Positions 19,808 to 29,911 of a DNA stretch of 64,000 nt are shown one piece after another; within the stretch, counting starts at the first letter, position 1; each line of letters starts with the position of its first letter. The stretch spans positions 62,001 through 126,000 of the forward strand of contig NZ_QCZH01000005.1 of NCBI RefSeq assembly GCF_003097655.1, read 5' to 3'. The DNA is from Flavobacterium laiguense. Its GTDB lineage: Bacteria; Bacteroidota; Bacteroidia; Flavobacteriales; Flavobacteriaceae. The notes beneath the pieces are model-generated. The model saw nothing but the letters and a program-made list of their open reading frames with translations, was not told where the DNA came from and searched no databases. Made by a program: the position numbers and the translations under genes.

Positions 19808-20503
19808 ATGAGAAGTCTATTTTTTTTACCCCTTTGCTTTTTTATTTTTTTGAATGCCAACAGTCAAAATTCTGCTAATAATGATACATCGCCTAAGTTT
19901 GATATAGCGATTGATGGGCATTTAAGAACGTCTGGTTTTTATTATCATAATCCACCTAATGAAAGCACAACTAAAGGAAATGTTTATTTGTTTTCGAATT
20001 TTAATGGTATATATAACGTTTTGACAAAAAATGGAGAGATAAAGCAACTCTTTAACTTGAATTATAATTTGTTGACTCAAACGTTAGAATCTTTTATTTC
20101 AAAAGATACTGTTTTTCAATATGACCTGAACCAAATTGAATATGTAATAAGTGAGAATAACAAATATAGAGTTAATAGTGACGGTAAATGGAAAGGCTTG
20201 TCTCTTGAGATGTATAATTCTGAAAAACTTAAATTGTTTAAATATTTTTCAATTATTACAAAAAAAGCAATACATGATCCGTTGACACTAGAGAATATAG
20301 CTGCAGCTGAATACGGTCAAAATGTTACCTATTACTTATCAGTAAAAGGTGAAGAAATTAAAATAAGACTTAGTAAAAATGACATTCTCCATGAATTAAA
20401 TGATAAAAAAGAAGCTGTAAAGGAATATGTTAATGTAAATAAACTTTCCTTTAGTAGTGAAGAGGATGTATGTAAAATTTTAAAGTATTATGATTCTATA
20501 TGA
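19808..20503 (+). CDS. Secreted protein of unknown function
   Basis: The frame from ATG 19808 gives 231 residues; an in-frame start nine codons earlier would put charged residues before the signal peptide and is less likely. The N-terminus MRSLFFLPLCFFIFLNANSQ is a clear signal peptide ending before Gln-Asn. The mature part has no cysteine-rich or catalytic motif I recognise. Repeated short aromatic and polar segments (GNVYLFSNFNGIYNV, GEIKQLFNLNYNLL) suggest beta strands. It stands alone between the rplQ terminator and carA. The function is unknown. Confidence 0.75.
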   Translation: MRSLFFLPLCFFIFLNANSQNSANNDTSPKFDIAIDGHLRTSGFYYHNPPNESTTKGNVYLFSNFNGIYNVLTKNGEIKQLFNLNYNLLTQTLESFISKDTVFQYDLNQIEYVISENNKYRVNSDGKWKGLSLEMYNSEKLKLFKYFSIITKKAIHDPLTLENIAAAEYGQNVTYYLSVKGEEIKIRLSKNDILHELNDKKEAVKEYVNVNKLSFSSEEDVCKILKYYDSI

Positions 20504-20648
20504 TTCATTTAAGACTAATTTAGTTAAACGATATTTATTTGTTTAAAACAATGCATAACTTCTATGTTTGTAAGGTAGGAGATATTTTTTACAAACTAAA
20601 CCTTTAGCTTTTGTTTAAATTAAACTTTTTCTGCATTATAAATTAAAT

Positions 20649-20656
20649 TAAATTTG
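20649..20656 (+). promoter_or_regulatory. -7 promoter box before carA
   Basis: TAAATTTG fits TAnnTTTG and lies 36 nt before the carA ATG. No good TTTG is found at the -33 distance. Confidence 0.5.
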
Positions 20657-20692
20657 TAGCCAAATACGAAACACAACACAATAATAATAAAA

Positions 20693-21796
20693 ATGAAATA
20701 CTCAAACAAGAAGGCTGCCATACTTCTACTAAGTGATGGAACAATTTTTCACGGAAAATCTATTGGAATTAGCGGGAAGACTTTTGGAGAAGTTTGTTTT
20801 AATACCGGAATGACAGGGTATCAAGAGATTTTTACTGATCCTTCTTATTTTGGTCAATTGATGGTTGCGACAAATGCTCACATCGGGAATTATGGGGTTA
20901 ATGACAAAGAAGTAGAATCGAACAGCATTAAAATTGCTGGGCTGGTATGTAAAAATTTCAGTTTTAATTACTCTCGTGAAGATTCATCAGGAAGTTTAGA
21001 AGATTATTTTACCAAACAAAATTTAATTTGTATTTCCGATGTAGATACACGTGCTTTGGTAAGCTATATTCGTGACAATGGAGCTATGAATGCCGTTATT
21101 TGTACGGATGATACATCTGTAGAAGATTTGAAAGCGTTGTTGTCTGAAGTGCCCGATATGAAAGGATTGGAATTGGCTTCTAAAGTTTCTACTGCCGAGC
21201 CGTATTTTTATGGAGATGAAAATGCAACCTACAAAATAGCTGCTCTAGATTTAGGAATTAAAGAAAATATACTTCGTAATCTTGCCAAAAGAGATTGTTA
21301 CATAAAAGTTTTTCCTTTTGATTCTACTTATCAAGATTTGGCTGCTTTCAATCCAGATGGTTATTTCTTGTCAAATGGTCCTGGAGATCCAGATCCATTA
21401 GAGAGTGCCATTCAAGTAGCTAAAGATATTCTGGCTAATAATAATCCTTTATTTGGAATCTGTTTAGGACATCAAGTAATTGCGTTGGCAAATGGAGTTT
21501 CTACCTATAAAATGTTTAATGGACATAGAGGAATTAATCATCCTGTAAAAAATATAATTACTGGAAAAGGTGAGATTACTTCTCAAAATCATGGTTTTGC
21601 TGTGAATAAAGAAGAATTAGATAATCATCCAGATCTAGAAATTACGCATCTTCATCTTAACGATGGAACTGTAGCAGGTATGCGCATGAAGAATAAAAAC
21701 TGTTTTTCAGTACAGTATCATCCAGAAGCGAGTCCTGGTCCACACGACTCTTCTTATCTTTTTGATCAATTTATTGAGAATATAAAAAATAAATAG
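20693..21796 (+). CDS. carA: Carbamoyl-phosphate synthase small subunit
   Basis: CarA releases ammonia from glutamine for CarB, feeding pyrimidine and arginine synthesis in the cytoplasm. The 367 residues comprise the N-terminal CPSase domain (about 1-150, with FHGKSIGISGKTFGEVCFNT) and a class I glutamine amidotransferase domain. The catalytic Cys257 (FGICLGHQ) and His343-Pro-Glu345 (QYHPE) are present. carB is not adjacent; the next gene is eno. A strong terminator follows. Confidence 0.97.
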   Translation: MKYSNKKAAILLLSDGTIFHGKSIGISGKTFGEVCFNTGMTGYQEIFTDPSYFGQLMVATNAHIGNYGVNDKEVESNSIKIAGLVCKNFSFNYSREDSSGSLEDYFTKQNLICISDVDTRALVSYIRDNGAMNAVICTDDTSVEDLKALLSEVPDMKGLELASKVSTAEPYFYGDENATYKIAALDLGIKENILRNLAKRDCYIKVFPFDSTYQDLAAFNPDGYFLSNGPGDPDPLESAIQVAKDILANNNPLFGICLGHQVIALANGVSTYKMFNGHRGINHPVKNIITGKGEITSQNHGFAVNKEELDNHPDLEITHLHLNDGTVAGMRMKNKNCFSVQYHPEASPGPHDSSYLFDQFIENIKNK

Positions 21797-21803
21797 CTTT
21801 TAG

Positions 21804-21840
21804 AAAACCGATTCGATCTTTTGTTGAATCGGTTTTTTTA
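21804..21840 (+). terminator. Terminator after carA
   Basis: AAAACCGATTC (21804-21814) pairs with GAATCGGTTTT (21826-21836), with an 11-nt loop, and a T-run follows. Confidence 0.85.
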
Positions 21841-21841
21841 T

Positions 21842-23478
<1,637 letters not shown>

Positions 23479-23500
23479 TTAGAATCGAATAAATTTTAAG

Positions 23501-23532
23501 AAGCCATTCATCCCAAGTGAATGGCTTTTTTA
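23501..23532 (+). terminator. Terminator after eno
   Basis: AAGCCATTCA (23501-23510) pairs with TGAATGGCTT (23518-23527), followed by TTTTT. Confidence 0.85.
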
Positions 23533-23632
23533 TTGAATTTTTAACAAATTCATTGCCGTTTTAATTTTTAAATTGATACGGAATTCCTTAGATTTGGAAA
23601 TTATAATTTAAAAGTATATTCCAAAACATATT

Positions 23633-24907
23633 ATGTCAAAAATAGCCACATTAGAAATTGACGGTAAAACATTTGAATTCCCTGTAATACAAGGAAGTGA
23701 AAACGAAATAGCCATAGATATTAGTAAATTAAGAGATGTATCAGGAGTAATTACCCTTGATCCAGGTTATAAAAATTCTGGTGCTTGTAAAAGTGAAATC
23801 ACTTTTTTGGATGGTGAACTAGGTATTTTAAGATATAGAGGGTATTCAATTGAAGAATTAGCAGATAAATCACATTTTTTAGAAGTATCTTATTTGATAA
23901 TATTTGGAGAGTTACCTTCTGCTGAACGATTGACTCAATTTGAAAATGATATTAGAAAATTCACATTGGTAAATGAGGAGATGAAAAACATCATTGATGG
24001 TTTTCCTAAAACTGCTCATCCAATGGGAGTATTGTCTGCTTTGACAAGTGCATTGACTGCGTTTAATCCAAAGTCGGTTAATGCCGAGAACGAGAGAGAA
24101 ATGTACGATGCAGTTTGTAAAACTATGGGTAAATTTTTAGTGATTGCAACTTGGACCTATAGAAAAAGCATGGGGTATCCTTTGAATTATTACGATAATA
24201 CAATTGGTTATGTAGAGAACTTTATGAATTTGATGTTTAAGTTGCCTACAGGTCCTTATGCAGCAAACCCTATTGTTATAGATGCCTTAGATAAATTATT
24301 TATTCTTCATGCTGATCATGAGCAAAACTGCTCTACATCTACTGTTAGAATGGTAGGTTCGTCGCATGCGGGGCTTTTTGCTTCCATATCGGCTGGAGTG
24401 TCTGCCTTATGGGGGCCATTACACGGTGGTGCTAATCAAGCGGTTCTTGAAATGCTTGAGGAAATACATAAAAGTGGTGGTGATGCTGATAAATACATGG
24501 CCAAAGCTAAAGACAAAAACGATCCTTTTAGATTGATGGGTTTTGGACATAGAGTGTATAAAAATTTTGATCCTAGAGCAAGAATAATTAAAAAAGCAGC
24601 AGATGAAGTTTTAAATACATTGGGTGTTGATGATCCAATTTTGGCTATAGCCAAAAAGCTTGAAGAAGCGGCTCTTGTTGATGAATATTTTGTTTCTAGA
24701 AAGTTGTACCCAAATGTTGATTTCTATTCGGGTATTATTTACAGAGCATTAGGGATTCCTACTGATATGTTTACAGTTATGTTTGCAATAGGTAGATTAC
24801 CGGGTTGGATTGCACAATGGAAAGAAATGAGAGAGAATAAAGAGCCAATAGGACGACCAAGACAAATATATGTAGGTCATCCTTTGCGCGAATATCCTAA
24901 GTCATAA
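23633..24907 (+). CDS. gltA: Citrate synthase
   Basis: This enzyme condenses oxaloacetate and acetyl-CoA at the entry of the TCA cycle. The 424 residues match the type II (hexameric, NADH-sensitive type) length. The active-site segments LHADHEQNCSTSTVRMVGSS (about 224-243), GPLHGGANQAV and MGFGHRVYKNFDPR are present. It is a single gene with a terminator on each side. Confidence 0.97.
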   Translation: MSKIATLEIDGKTFEFPVIQGSENEIAIDISKLRDVSGVITLDPGYKNSGACKSEITFLDGELGILRYRGYSIEELADKSHFLEVSYLIIFGELPSAERLTQFENDIRKFTLVNEEMKNIIDGFPKTAHPMGVLSALTSALTAFNPKSVNAENEREMYDAVCKTMGKFLVIATWTYRKSMGYPLNYYDNTIGYVENFMNLMFKLPTGPYAANPIVIDALDKLFILHADHEQNCSTSTVRMVGSSHAGLFASISAGVSALWGPLHGGANQAVLEMLEEIHKSGGDADKYMAKAKDKNDPFRLMGFGHRVYKNFDPRARIIKKAADEVLNTLGVDDPILAIAKKLEEAALVDEYFVSRKLYPNVDFYSGIIYRALGIPTDMFTVMFAIGRLPGWIAQWKEMRENKEPIGRPRQIYVGHPLREYPKS

Positions 24908-24925
24908 AACTTTTTTTAGATTAAT

Positions 24926-24957
24926 AAAGCTTCACTATTTGGTGAAGCTTTTTTTTT
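24926..24957 (+). terminator. Terminator after gltA
   Basis: AAGCTTCAC (24927-24935) pairs with GTGAAGCTT (24942-24950) around TATTTG, followed by nine T residues in total. Confidence 0.85.
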
Positions 24958-24964
24958 ATCTTTG
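24957..24964 (+). promoter_or_regulatory. -7 promoter box before the amidinohydrolase gene
   Basis: TATCTTTG fits TAnnTTTG and directly abuts the gltA terminator T-run. It puts the RNA start after 24962, which favours ATG 24980 over the TTG at 24962 as start codon. Confidence 0.55.
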
Positions 24965-24979
24965 ACGAAAGTTGAAAAA

Positions 24980-25894
24980 ATGCTGGAATTAAATATAAAA
25001 AATGAAACTTCAAGATTGCGAGTTGTCGTGTTGGGTTCTGCCGTTAGCAACGGGCCAACACCAAAAGCAGAAGAAGCCTATGATCCTAAATCATTAGAGC
25101 ATATTTTAGCCAATACCTACCCAATCGAATCTGATATGGTTGCCGAAATGGAAGGTTTCAATTCGATATTTGAAAAATATGGAGTAACCGTTTTGCGTCC
25201 GCAAATGATAGAAAATTACAATCAGATTTTCACAAGAGATATCGGTTTTGTAATAGATGATGTTTTTGTTAAATCTAATATTTTGCCGGATAGAGAACGG
25301 GAATTAGATGCTATTCAATATATAATTGATCAGATTGATCCCTTAAAAGTAATTCGTCCGCCCGAAGAAGTGCATATAGAAGGAGGCGATGTGATGCTTT
25401 GGAATGATTATGTTTTTATAGGTACCTATAAGGGAAGTGATTACAAAGATTATATAACGGCCAGAACCAATTGGCAAGGTGTTCAATTTATAAAAGAACT
25501 GTTCCCTAATAAAATTGTGAAAGAATTTGATTTGGTTAAATCAAAAATCGATGCACGTGACAATGCCTTGCATCTGGACTGTTGTTTTCAGCCAGTAGGA
25601 AATGATAAAGGGATTATTTACAAGAGCGGATTTAGAGAGGAAGCGGACTATATGTTTCTGGTGAATTTATTTGGCAAAGAAAATTTGTTTCATATTACCA
25701 GAGACGAAATGTACAATATGAATTCGAATGTGTTTTCTATAGATTCGAATGTGGTGGTTTCTGAAAAGAATTTTACGCGATTAAACAACTGGTTGAGAAC
25801 GAATGGCTTTATTGTGGAAGAAATCCCCTATGCGGAGATTGCCAAACAAGAGGGTTTGTTACGTTGTTCTACTTTGCCATTAATAAGAGAATAA
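24980..25894 (+). CDS. DDAH/arginine deiminase-family amidinohydrolase
   Basis: The 304-residue protein belongs to the guanidine-modifying (pentein) superfamily, whose members hydrolyse or transfer the guanidino group of arginine derivatives. Visible elements are FTRDIGFVID (84-93), HIEGGDV with Glu134 and Asp137, HLDCCF with His198, and the catalytic Cys296 in LLRCSTLPLIRE. The substrate (dimethylarginine, arginine or another guanidine) cannot be read from sequence. A second enzyme of the same fold, CtlX-like, lies 70 nt downstream on the same strand, so both may act on related compounds. The start is taken at ATG 24980 because the -7 box overlaps the earlier TTG. Confidence 0.85.
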   Translation: MLELNIKNETSRLRVVVLGSAVSNGPTPKAEEAYDPKSLEHILANTYPIESDMVAEMEGFNSIFEKYGVTVLRPQMIENYNQIFTRDIGFVIDDVFVKSNILPDRERELDAIQYIIDQIDPLKVIRPPEEVHIEGGDVMLWNDYVFIGTYKGSDYKDYITARTNWQGVQFIKELFPNKIVKEFDLVKSKIDARDNALHLDCCFQPVGNDKGIIYKSGFREEADYMFLVNLFGKENLFHITRDEMYNMNSNVFSIDSNVVVSEKNFTRLNNWLRTNGFIVEEIPYAEIAKQEGLLRCSTLPLIRE

Positions 25895-25904
25895 TAAATT
25901 TTGT

Positions 25905-25953
25905 TTCAGGTTTAAAGTTTCCTAACTTGAAACCTGAAGCGTTAAACTTTAAA
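25905..25953. repeat. Nested palindromic spacer
   Basis: TTCAGGTTT pairs with AAACCTGAA and TTTAAAGTTT with AAACTTTAAA in this spacer between the two amidinohydrolase genes. Similar TTTAAAGTTTCAGGTTT text recurs near 60535, so it is probably a scattered repeat rather than a specific site. Confidence 0.45.
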
Positions 25954-25964
25954 CTAAAAAAAAT

Positions 25965-26900
25965 ATGAAACAAACAACAAACTCCATATTGATGATTCGA
26001 CCAGTTGCGTTTCGAATGAATGAGCAAACAGCGGTCAATAATTATTATCAAAAAGTTTTAGACGGACTTTTGCCTGCAACTGTAAATGCAAAAGCACAAC
26101 AGGAATTTGATGTTTTTGTAGAAAAGCTTCGTGCGGTTGGGGTTGATGTGACTATAGTCGATGACAAGGAAAATTCAGATACGCCAGACAGTATTTTTCC
26201 TAACAATTGGATTTCTTTTCATGGAAATGGGGATGTTGCATTATATCCCATGTTTGCAGAGAATCGCCGTCTGGAACGTCGTGAAGATATTTTGGATACG
26301 CTAGAGGAGAAGGGATTTGTAATTCATAATATCATGGATTATACCTCGGCAGAAGAAGATGGTTTTTTCTTGGAAGGAACAGGAAGTTTGGTTTTAGACA
26401 GAGAAAATGGAAAAGCATATTGTGCCCTTTCCCCTAGAGCCGATGAAGAGTTGTTTATTGAGTTTTGCGAGGATTTTGAATTTACACCTGTAATTTTCGA
26501 AGCTTTTCAAACGGTCAATAAAGAACGAAAGTTGATTTATCATACCAATGTAATGATGTGCTTGGGAGAGACTTTTGCCGTTATTTGTGCCGATTGTATT
26601 GATGATAAAAAAGAACGAAAAATGGTTCTTGACAGTTTAAAGGGAGATGATAAACAAGTGATTCTGATTACAGAGGAGCAAGTGAATAATTTTGCCGGAA
26701 ACATGCTAGAGCTAAAAGGAACTGACGATAGAAGGTATTTAGTAATGAGTGACTCGGCTTATCAAAGTTTGACTAAAAAGCAAATAGCACAACTGGAAGA
26801 GCATGTTACGATATTAAGTTCAAGTTTGGATACGATTGAAGCCTGTGGTGGCGGAAGTGCCCGATGCATGATGGCGGAGATTTTTTTGCCCAGAGAATAA
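25965..26900 (+). CDS. ctlX: CtlX-type amidinohydrolase
   Basis: The 311-residue protein has the architecture of the CtlX branch of the pentein superfamily, linked by name to citrulline use. Visible blocks are IFPNNWISFHGNG (78-89), FLEGTGSLVLDR with Glu137, HTNVMM with His193 and the C-terminal catalytic Cys301 in GGGSARCMMAEIF. The intact Glu-His-Cys set predicts an active hydrolase on a guanidino or ureido substrate. It follows the first amidinohydrolase on the same strand, and a bidirectional terminator ends it. The exact substrate is inference from family naming. Confidence 0.85.
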   Translation: MKQTTNSILMIRPVAFRMNEQTAVNNYYQKVLDGLLPATVNAKAQQEFDVFVEKLRAVGVDVTIVDDKENSDTPDSIFPNNWISFHGNGDVALYPMFAENRRLERREDILDTLEEKGFVIHNIMDYTSAEEDGFFLEGTGSLVLDRENGKAYCALSPRADEELFIEFCEDFEFTPVIFEAFQTVNKERKLIYHTNVMMCLGETFAVICADCIDDKKERKMVLDSLKGDDKQVILITEEQVNNFAGNMLELKGTDDRRYLVMSDSAYQSLTKKQIAQLEEHVTILSSSLDTIEACGGGSARCMMAEIFLPRE

Positions 26901-26915
26901 AAAATCTAATTTTAT

Positions 26916-26966
26916 AAAAAAATCCAAATTCCAATTAATACAAGCAATTGGAATTTGGATTTTTTT
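26916..26966. terminator. Bidirectional terminator between ctlX and the marC-like gene
   Basis: AATCCAAATTCCAATT (26921-26936) pairs perfectly with AATTGGAATTTGGATT (26946-26961), with A-runs and T-runs on the outer sides. It can end transcription in both directions. Confidence 0.85.
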
Positions 26967-26983
26967 ATTGAAGATTTCTGGAC

Positions 26984-27613
26984 TTATGCCAAATTCGCTT
27001 TAATTATATTGGTAATTGCACTGATGATGTATTGAATTCCTATGGCGATAACGATAAATCCAACAATTCTAGAAATGGCTACTATTCCAGAAGCTCCAAG
27101 GATTCTGGCAAGATAATGGGCGCTTCTAAGGATTATAAAGATAACTGCGGCAATGGCAAAAATGGCCAACGATGCTATAATGAGTTCATTTGTGGAATTG
27201 TGTTCTTGATAGAAGGCAATAAGCAAAGAAATAGAACCGGGACCAGCCAACATTGGAATTGCTAGAGGGGTTAGCGCAATGTCATTTCTTTTTTGGGCAT
27301 CGGTTTCAATCTTTTTATTAATCCCTCTTTTTTTGTTGAATTTACCGGAAAGTAAGGAGAATCCTGAGCTTACAATAATTAAACCTCCGGCAATTCGTAA
27401 AGAATCAATACTAATGCCAAAAAAACTTAAAACATATTGTCCCGCAAAAAAGGAAATGATTAGAATGGCAAATACATTTATGGCGGTCCATAAAGAGATT
27501 CTGGAGCATTCTTGTTTAGAGTCGCCATGTGTCAAACCAACAAATATCGGGACTGTTCCAATAGGATTTAATACGGAGAATAATGCGGCAAATAAGTAGA
27601 TAAATAAATCCAT
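26984..27613 (-). CDS. MarC-family inner membrane protein
   Basis: From ATG at 27613 the protein has 209 residues with six predicted membrane helices. It starts with MDLFIYLFAALFSVLNPIGT, whose NP-containing first helix marks the MarC/UPF0056 family. The central loop holds ALTPLAIPMLAGPGSIS, the second repeat of the same NPxG/GPGS type. MarC proteins have no confirmed function (an early link to multiple antibiotic resistance was withdrawn). It is convergent with ctlX. Confidence 0.85.
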   Translation of the reverse strand: MDLFIYLFAALFSVLNPIGTVPIFVGLTHGDSKQECSRISLWTAINVFAILIISFFAGQYVLSFFGISIDSLRIAGGLIIVSSGFSLLSGKFNKKRGINKKIETDAQKRNDIALTPLAIPMLAGPGSISLLIAFYQEHNSTNELIIASLAIFAIAAVIFIILRSAHYLARILGASGIVAISRIVGFIVIAIGIQYIISAITNIIKANLA

Positions 27614-27837
27614 GCAGTTTTTGTTTTTATTGTAAAAATACACATTTTTGAATTAATGATTTTAAACTATTGTTAGGTTTTTGTTTTATCTGTTATAAAT
27701 TTAATGCAAAAATAGATCCTTTTGTTTGGGAGAGATGTTGGCTAAGGCCTATTCGTCGTAAAAGGATATTGGTGTAGGTAAATCAAAATAACACAGGGTA
27801 TCAGCTAATATATAGCAAGTGCTTGATCCTTTTTGAT

Positions 27838-27845
27838 TACTTTTG
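27838..27845 (+). promoter_or_regulatory. -7 promoter box before the CoA-binding gene
   Basis: TACTTTTG fits TAnnTTTG and lies 19 nt before the ATG at 27865. Confidence 0.5.
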
Positions 27846-27864
27846 CATTATATATTGATATAAA

Positions 27865-28233
27865 ATGACAAAAAATAAAAAAACCTTAGTTCTTGGAGCG
27901 ACTACAAAACCAGAAAAAGCAGCTTTTAAAGCTATTGAGATGTTGGTAGATAAAGGACATTCTGTTCTTGCTTTAGGACAAAATATGGGGGAAGTAGCAG
28001 GAGTAAAAATTAAAACTAAGGCGATTCCAATAAAAAACATAGATACGGTAAGCTTATATATAAATCAATCACGTCAAAGGGATTATTATAATTATATTGT
28101 AGAAGCAAAACCCAAGCGTGTGATCTTTAACCCTGGGACTGAGAATCCAGAGTTTTATCAATTGTTGCAATTAAATAATATAAAGGTTGAAGAGGCATGT
28201 ACAGTGACTTTGTTGACTTTGAATAAGTATTGA
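27865..28233 (+). CDS. CoA-binding domain protein (YccU type)
   Basis: The 122-residue protein is a single Rossmann-like CoA-binding domain: KKTLVLGATTKPEKAA (5-20), GHSVLALGQNMGEVAG and the family block RVIFNPGTENPEF (84-96). Members of this small family bind CoA or a related nucleotide, but most have no assigned role. It is monocistronic, with a -7 box close upstream. Confidence 0.85.
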   Translation: MTKNKKTLVLGATTKPEKAAFKAIEMLVDKGHSVLALGQNMGEVAGVKIKTKAIPIKNIDTVSLYINQSRQRDYYNYIVEAKPKRVIFNPGTENPEFYQLLQLNNIKVEEACTVTLLTLNKY

Positions 28234-28257
28234 TTTAGTAAAAGTTTTTTGATTTAA

Positions 28258-28389
28258 GATTAACGATTTTTGATTTAAGATGTAGTGGAACGTAATTTAA
28301 AATCGCCTGTTTTTTGCTAATTTACTTTTTATTTACCACTTTTGAGATGCTTCGCCAGTTCACTTCGTTCGGGTCAAAAATCGTTAATC
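28258..28389. repeat. 132-bp element with 16-bp inverted ends
   Basis: GATTAACGATTTTTGA (28258-28273) is the exact reverse complement of TCAAAAATCGTTAATC (28374-28389). The inside is non-coding. It ends 23 nt before the recR start. It could be a small non-autonomous element or a long-range hairpin. Confidence 0.6.
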
Positions 28390-28412
28390 AAAAATTTTAA
28401 ATCCTTTAGCCT

Positions 28413-29033
28413 TTGGAATTTTCTTCAAAATTAATAGAGAAAGCAGTTAATGAAATGTCTCAATTGCCAGGGATTGGTAAAAGAACCGCTTTGAGATTGG
28501 TTTTGCATATTTTAAAACAACCCAAAGAACAAGCTGCTTTTCTTGCTCAAGCATTGGTAACGATGCGGGAGGAAATCAAATATTGTAACAGTTGCCATAA
28601 TATATCCGACAGTGAAGTTTGTGAAATTTGTGCCAATGAAAAAAGAAACCACCAAATTATTTGTGTAGTCGAAGATATTCGGGATGTAATGGCTATCGAA
28701 AATACAGGTCAATTTAGAGGGATTTACCATGTTTTGGGTGGTAAAATTTCACCTATTGATGGGGTTGGGCCTAGCCAGCTTACTATTAATTCATTGGTGG
28801 AGAAAGTCAAGTTGGGTCAGGTCAGTGAAATAATATTTGCGCTAAGCTCAACAATGGAAGGAGATACAACCAACTTTTATATCTACAAGCAAATCGCGGA
28901 TTTATCCATTATTGTTTCAACAATTGCCAGAGGAATAGCAGTTGGAGATGAATTAGAATACGCAGATGAAGTAACTCTAGGCAGAAGTATATTGCAAAGA
29001 GTGCCGTTTGAAAAATCTTTAAAATCCAATTAA
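28413..29033 (+). CDS. recR: Recombination protein RecR
   Basis: RecR acts with RecF and RecO to load RecA on gapped DNA. The 206 residues contain the helix-hairpin-helix segment [16 protein letters not shown] (18-33), a zinc finger with Cys58, Cys61, Cys70 and Cys73, and a Toprim domain starting [15 protein letters not shown]. The start codon is TTG: the first residues [20 protein letters not shown] match the expected N-terminus and no ATG fits. The inverted-repeat element lies directly upstream. Confidence 0.95.
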   Translation: MEFSSKLIEKAVNEMSQLPGIGKRTALRLVLHILKQPKEQAAFLAQALVTMREEIKYCNSCHNISDSEVCEICANEKRNHQIICVVEDIRDVMAIENTGQFRGIYHVLGGKISPIDGVGPSQLTINSLVEKVKLGQVSEIIFALSSTMEGDTTNFYIYKQIADLSIIVSTIARGIAVGDELEYADEVTLGRSILQRVPFEKSLKSN

Positions 29034-29077
29034 GCAGTTTATTAAGTATAATGTTTTCTAAATAGTAATTGAAAGCT

Positions 29078-29085
29078 TATATTTG
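29078..29085 (+). promoter_or_regulatory. -7 promoter box of the first polysaccharide operon
   Basis: TATATTTG fits TAnnTTTG, 17 nt before the ATG at 29103; a T-rich GTTTTC lies near the -33 position. Confidence 0.5.
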
Positions 29086-29102
29086 TTATTAAATAATTGC
29101 AA

Positions 29103-29897
29103 ATGAACAAGCGTTTAATCTACATATTATTGCTTATCAGTGTATTGTTTACTTCCTGTATTCCGGTAAAGGATTTGGTGTACCTTCAAAAAAAAGGCGA
29201 TCCTTTAAGTGAACATACGATTGCTATAGTAGAGTCTAAGCCCTATCGTTTGCAAACCCATGATGTTTTGAGTATTACCATTAAAGCATTAGATCCCAAA
29301 CTAGTGGCTATTTTTAACCCTAGTGCCACTAATGAGCTGTCAACAGAACAATCGGAGTCCAGTTTGTATTTTGATGGTTTTACGGTTGATGATCATGGGA
29401 ATATTCGAATTCCAGTTTTGGGTGAGATGAATGTAATGGGATTTACTCTGGAGGAAGTACGGATTAACATAGAAAAGCAATTATTGGCAGACTATTTCAA
29501 AGAAAATGCCAGTATTTTTGTGGTAGTTAAATTAGCTGGATTTCGATATACCATAAATGGGGAAGTGGGTAGTACGGGTACCAAAACATTATTTCAGGAG
29601 AAAGTAAATGTGATGGAAGCTATCGCAAATGCTGGAGATATCACCACTACAGGAGATAGAAAAGCGGTAACCATAATTAGACAGACCCCGAATGGAACCG
29701 AGATGAAAGATCTGGACCTGACAAATATCAACGTGATGAATTCTCCGTATTACTTTTTGCAGCCCAACGATTATATATATGTAAAACCGCTCAAACAAAA
29801 AACATGGGGAACCGGTAGTACCGGAATACAATCTTTGACAACCTTAATTACACTATTGTCTTTATTTACAACTACTTATTTATTGCTTAAAAATTAA
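29103..29897 (+). CDS. Wza-like polysaccharide export lipoprotein
   Basis: The 264-residue protein is a lipoprotein (LFTSC, lipid-attached Cys19). It has a polysaccharide export domain (about 45-150, YRLQTHDVLSITIKALDP and DDHGNIRIPVLGEMNVMG), then an SLBB-type domain (FRYTINGEVGSTGTKTLF, NVMEAIANAGDI) and a C-terminal hydrophobic helix. Such proteins form the outer membrane exit for capsule or exopolysaccharide. It starts the operon with the tyrosine kinase 14 nt downstream. The ATG at 29103 is preferred to a TTG six bases earlier. Confidence 0.9.
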   Translation: MNKRLIYILLLISVLFTSCIPVKDLVYLQKKGDPLSEHTIAIVESKPYRLQTHDVLSITIKALDPKLVAIFNPSATNELSTEQSESSLYFDGFTVDDHGNIRIPVLGEMNVMGFTLEEVRINIEKQLLADYFKENASIFVVVKLAGFRYTINGEVGSTGTKTLFQEKVNVMEAIANAGDITTTGDRKAVTIIRQTPNGTEMKDLDLTNINVMNSPYYFLQPNDYIYVKPLKQKTWGTGSTGIQSLTTLITLLSLFTTTYLLLKN

Positions 29898-29911
29898 ATC
29901 AATTTCAAAAG

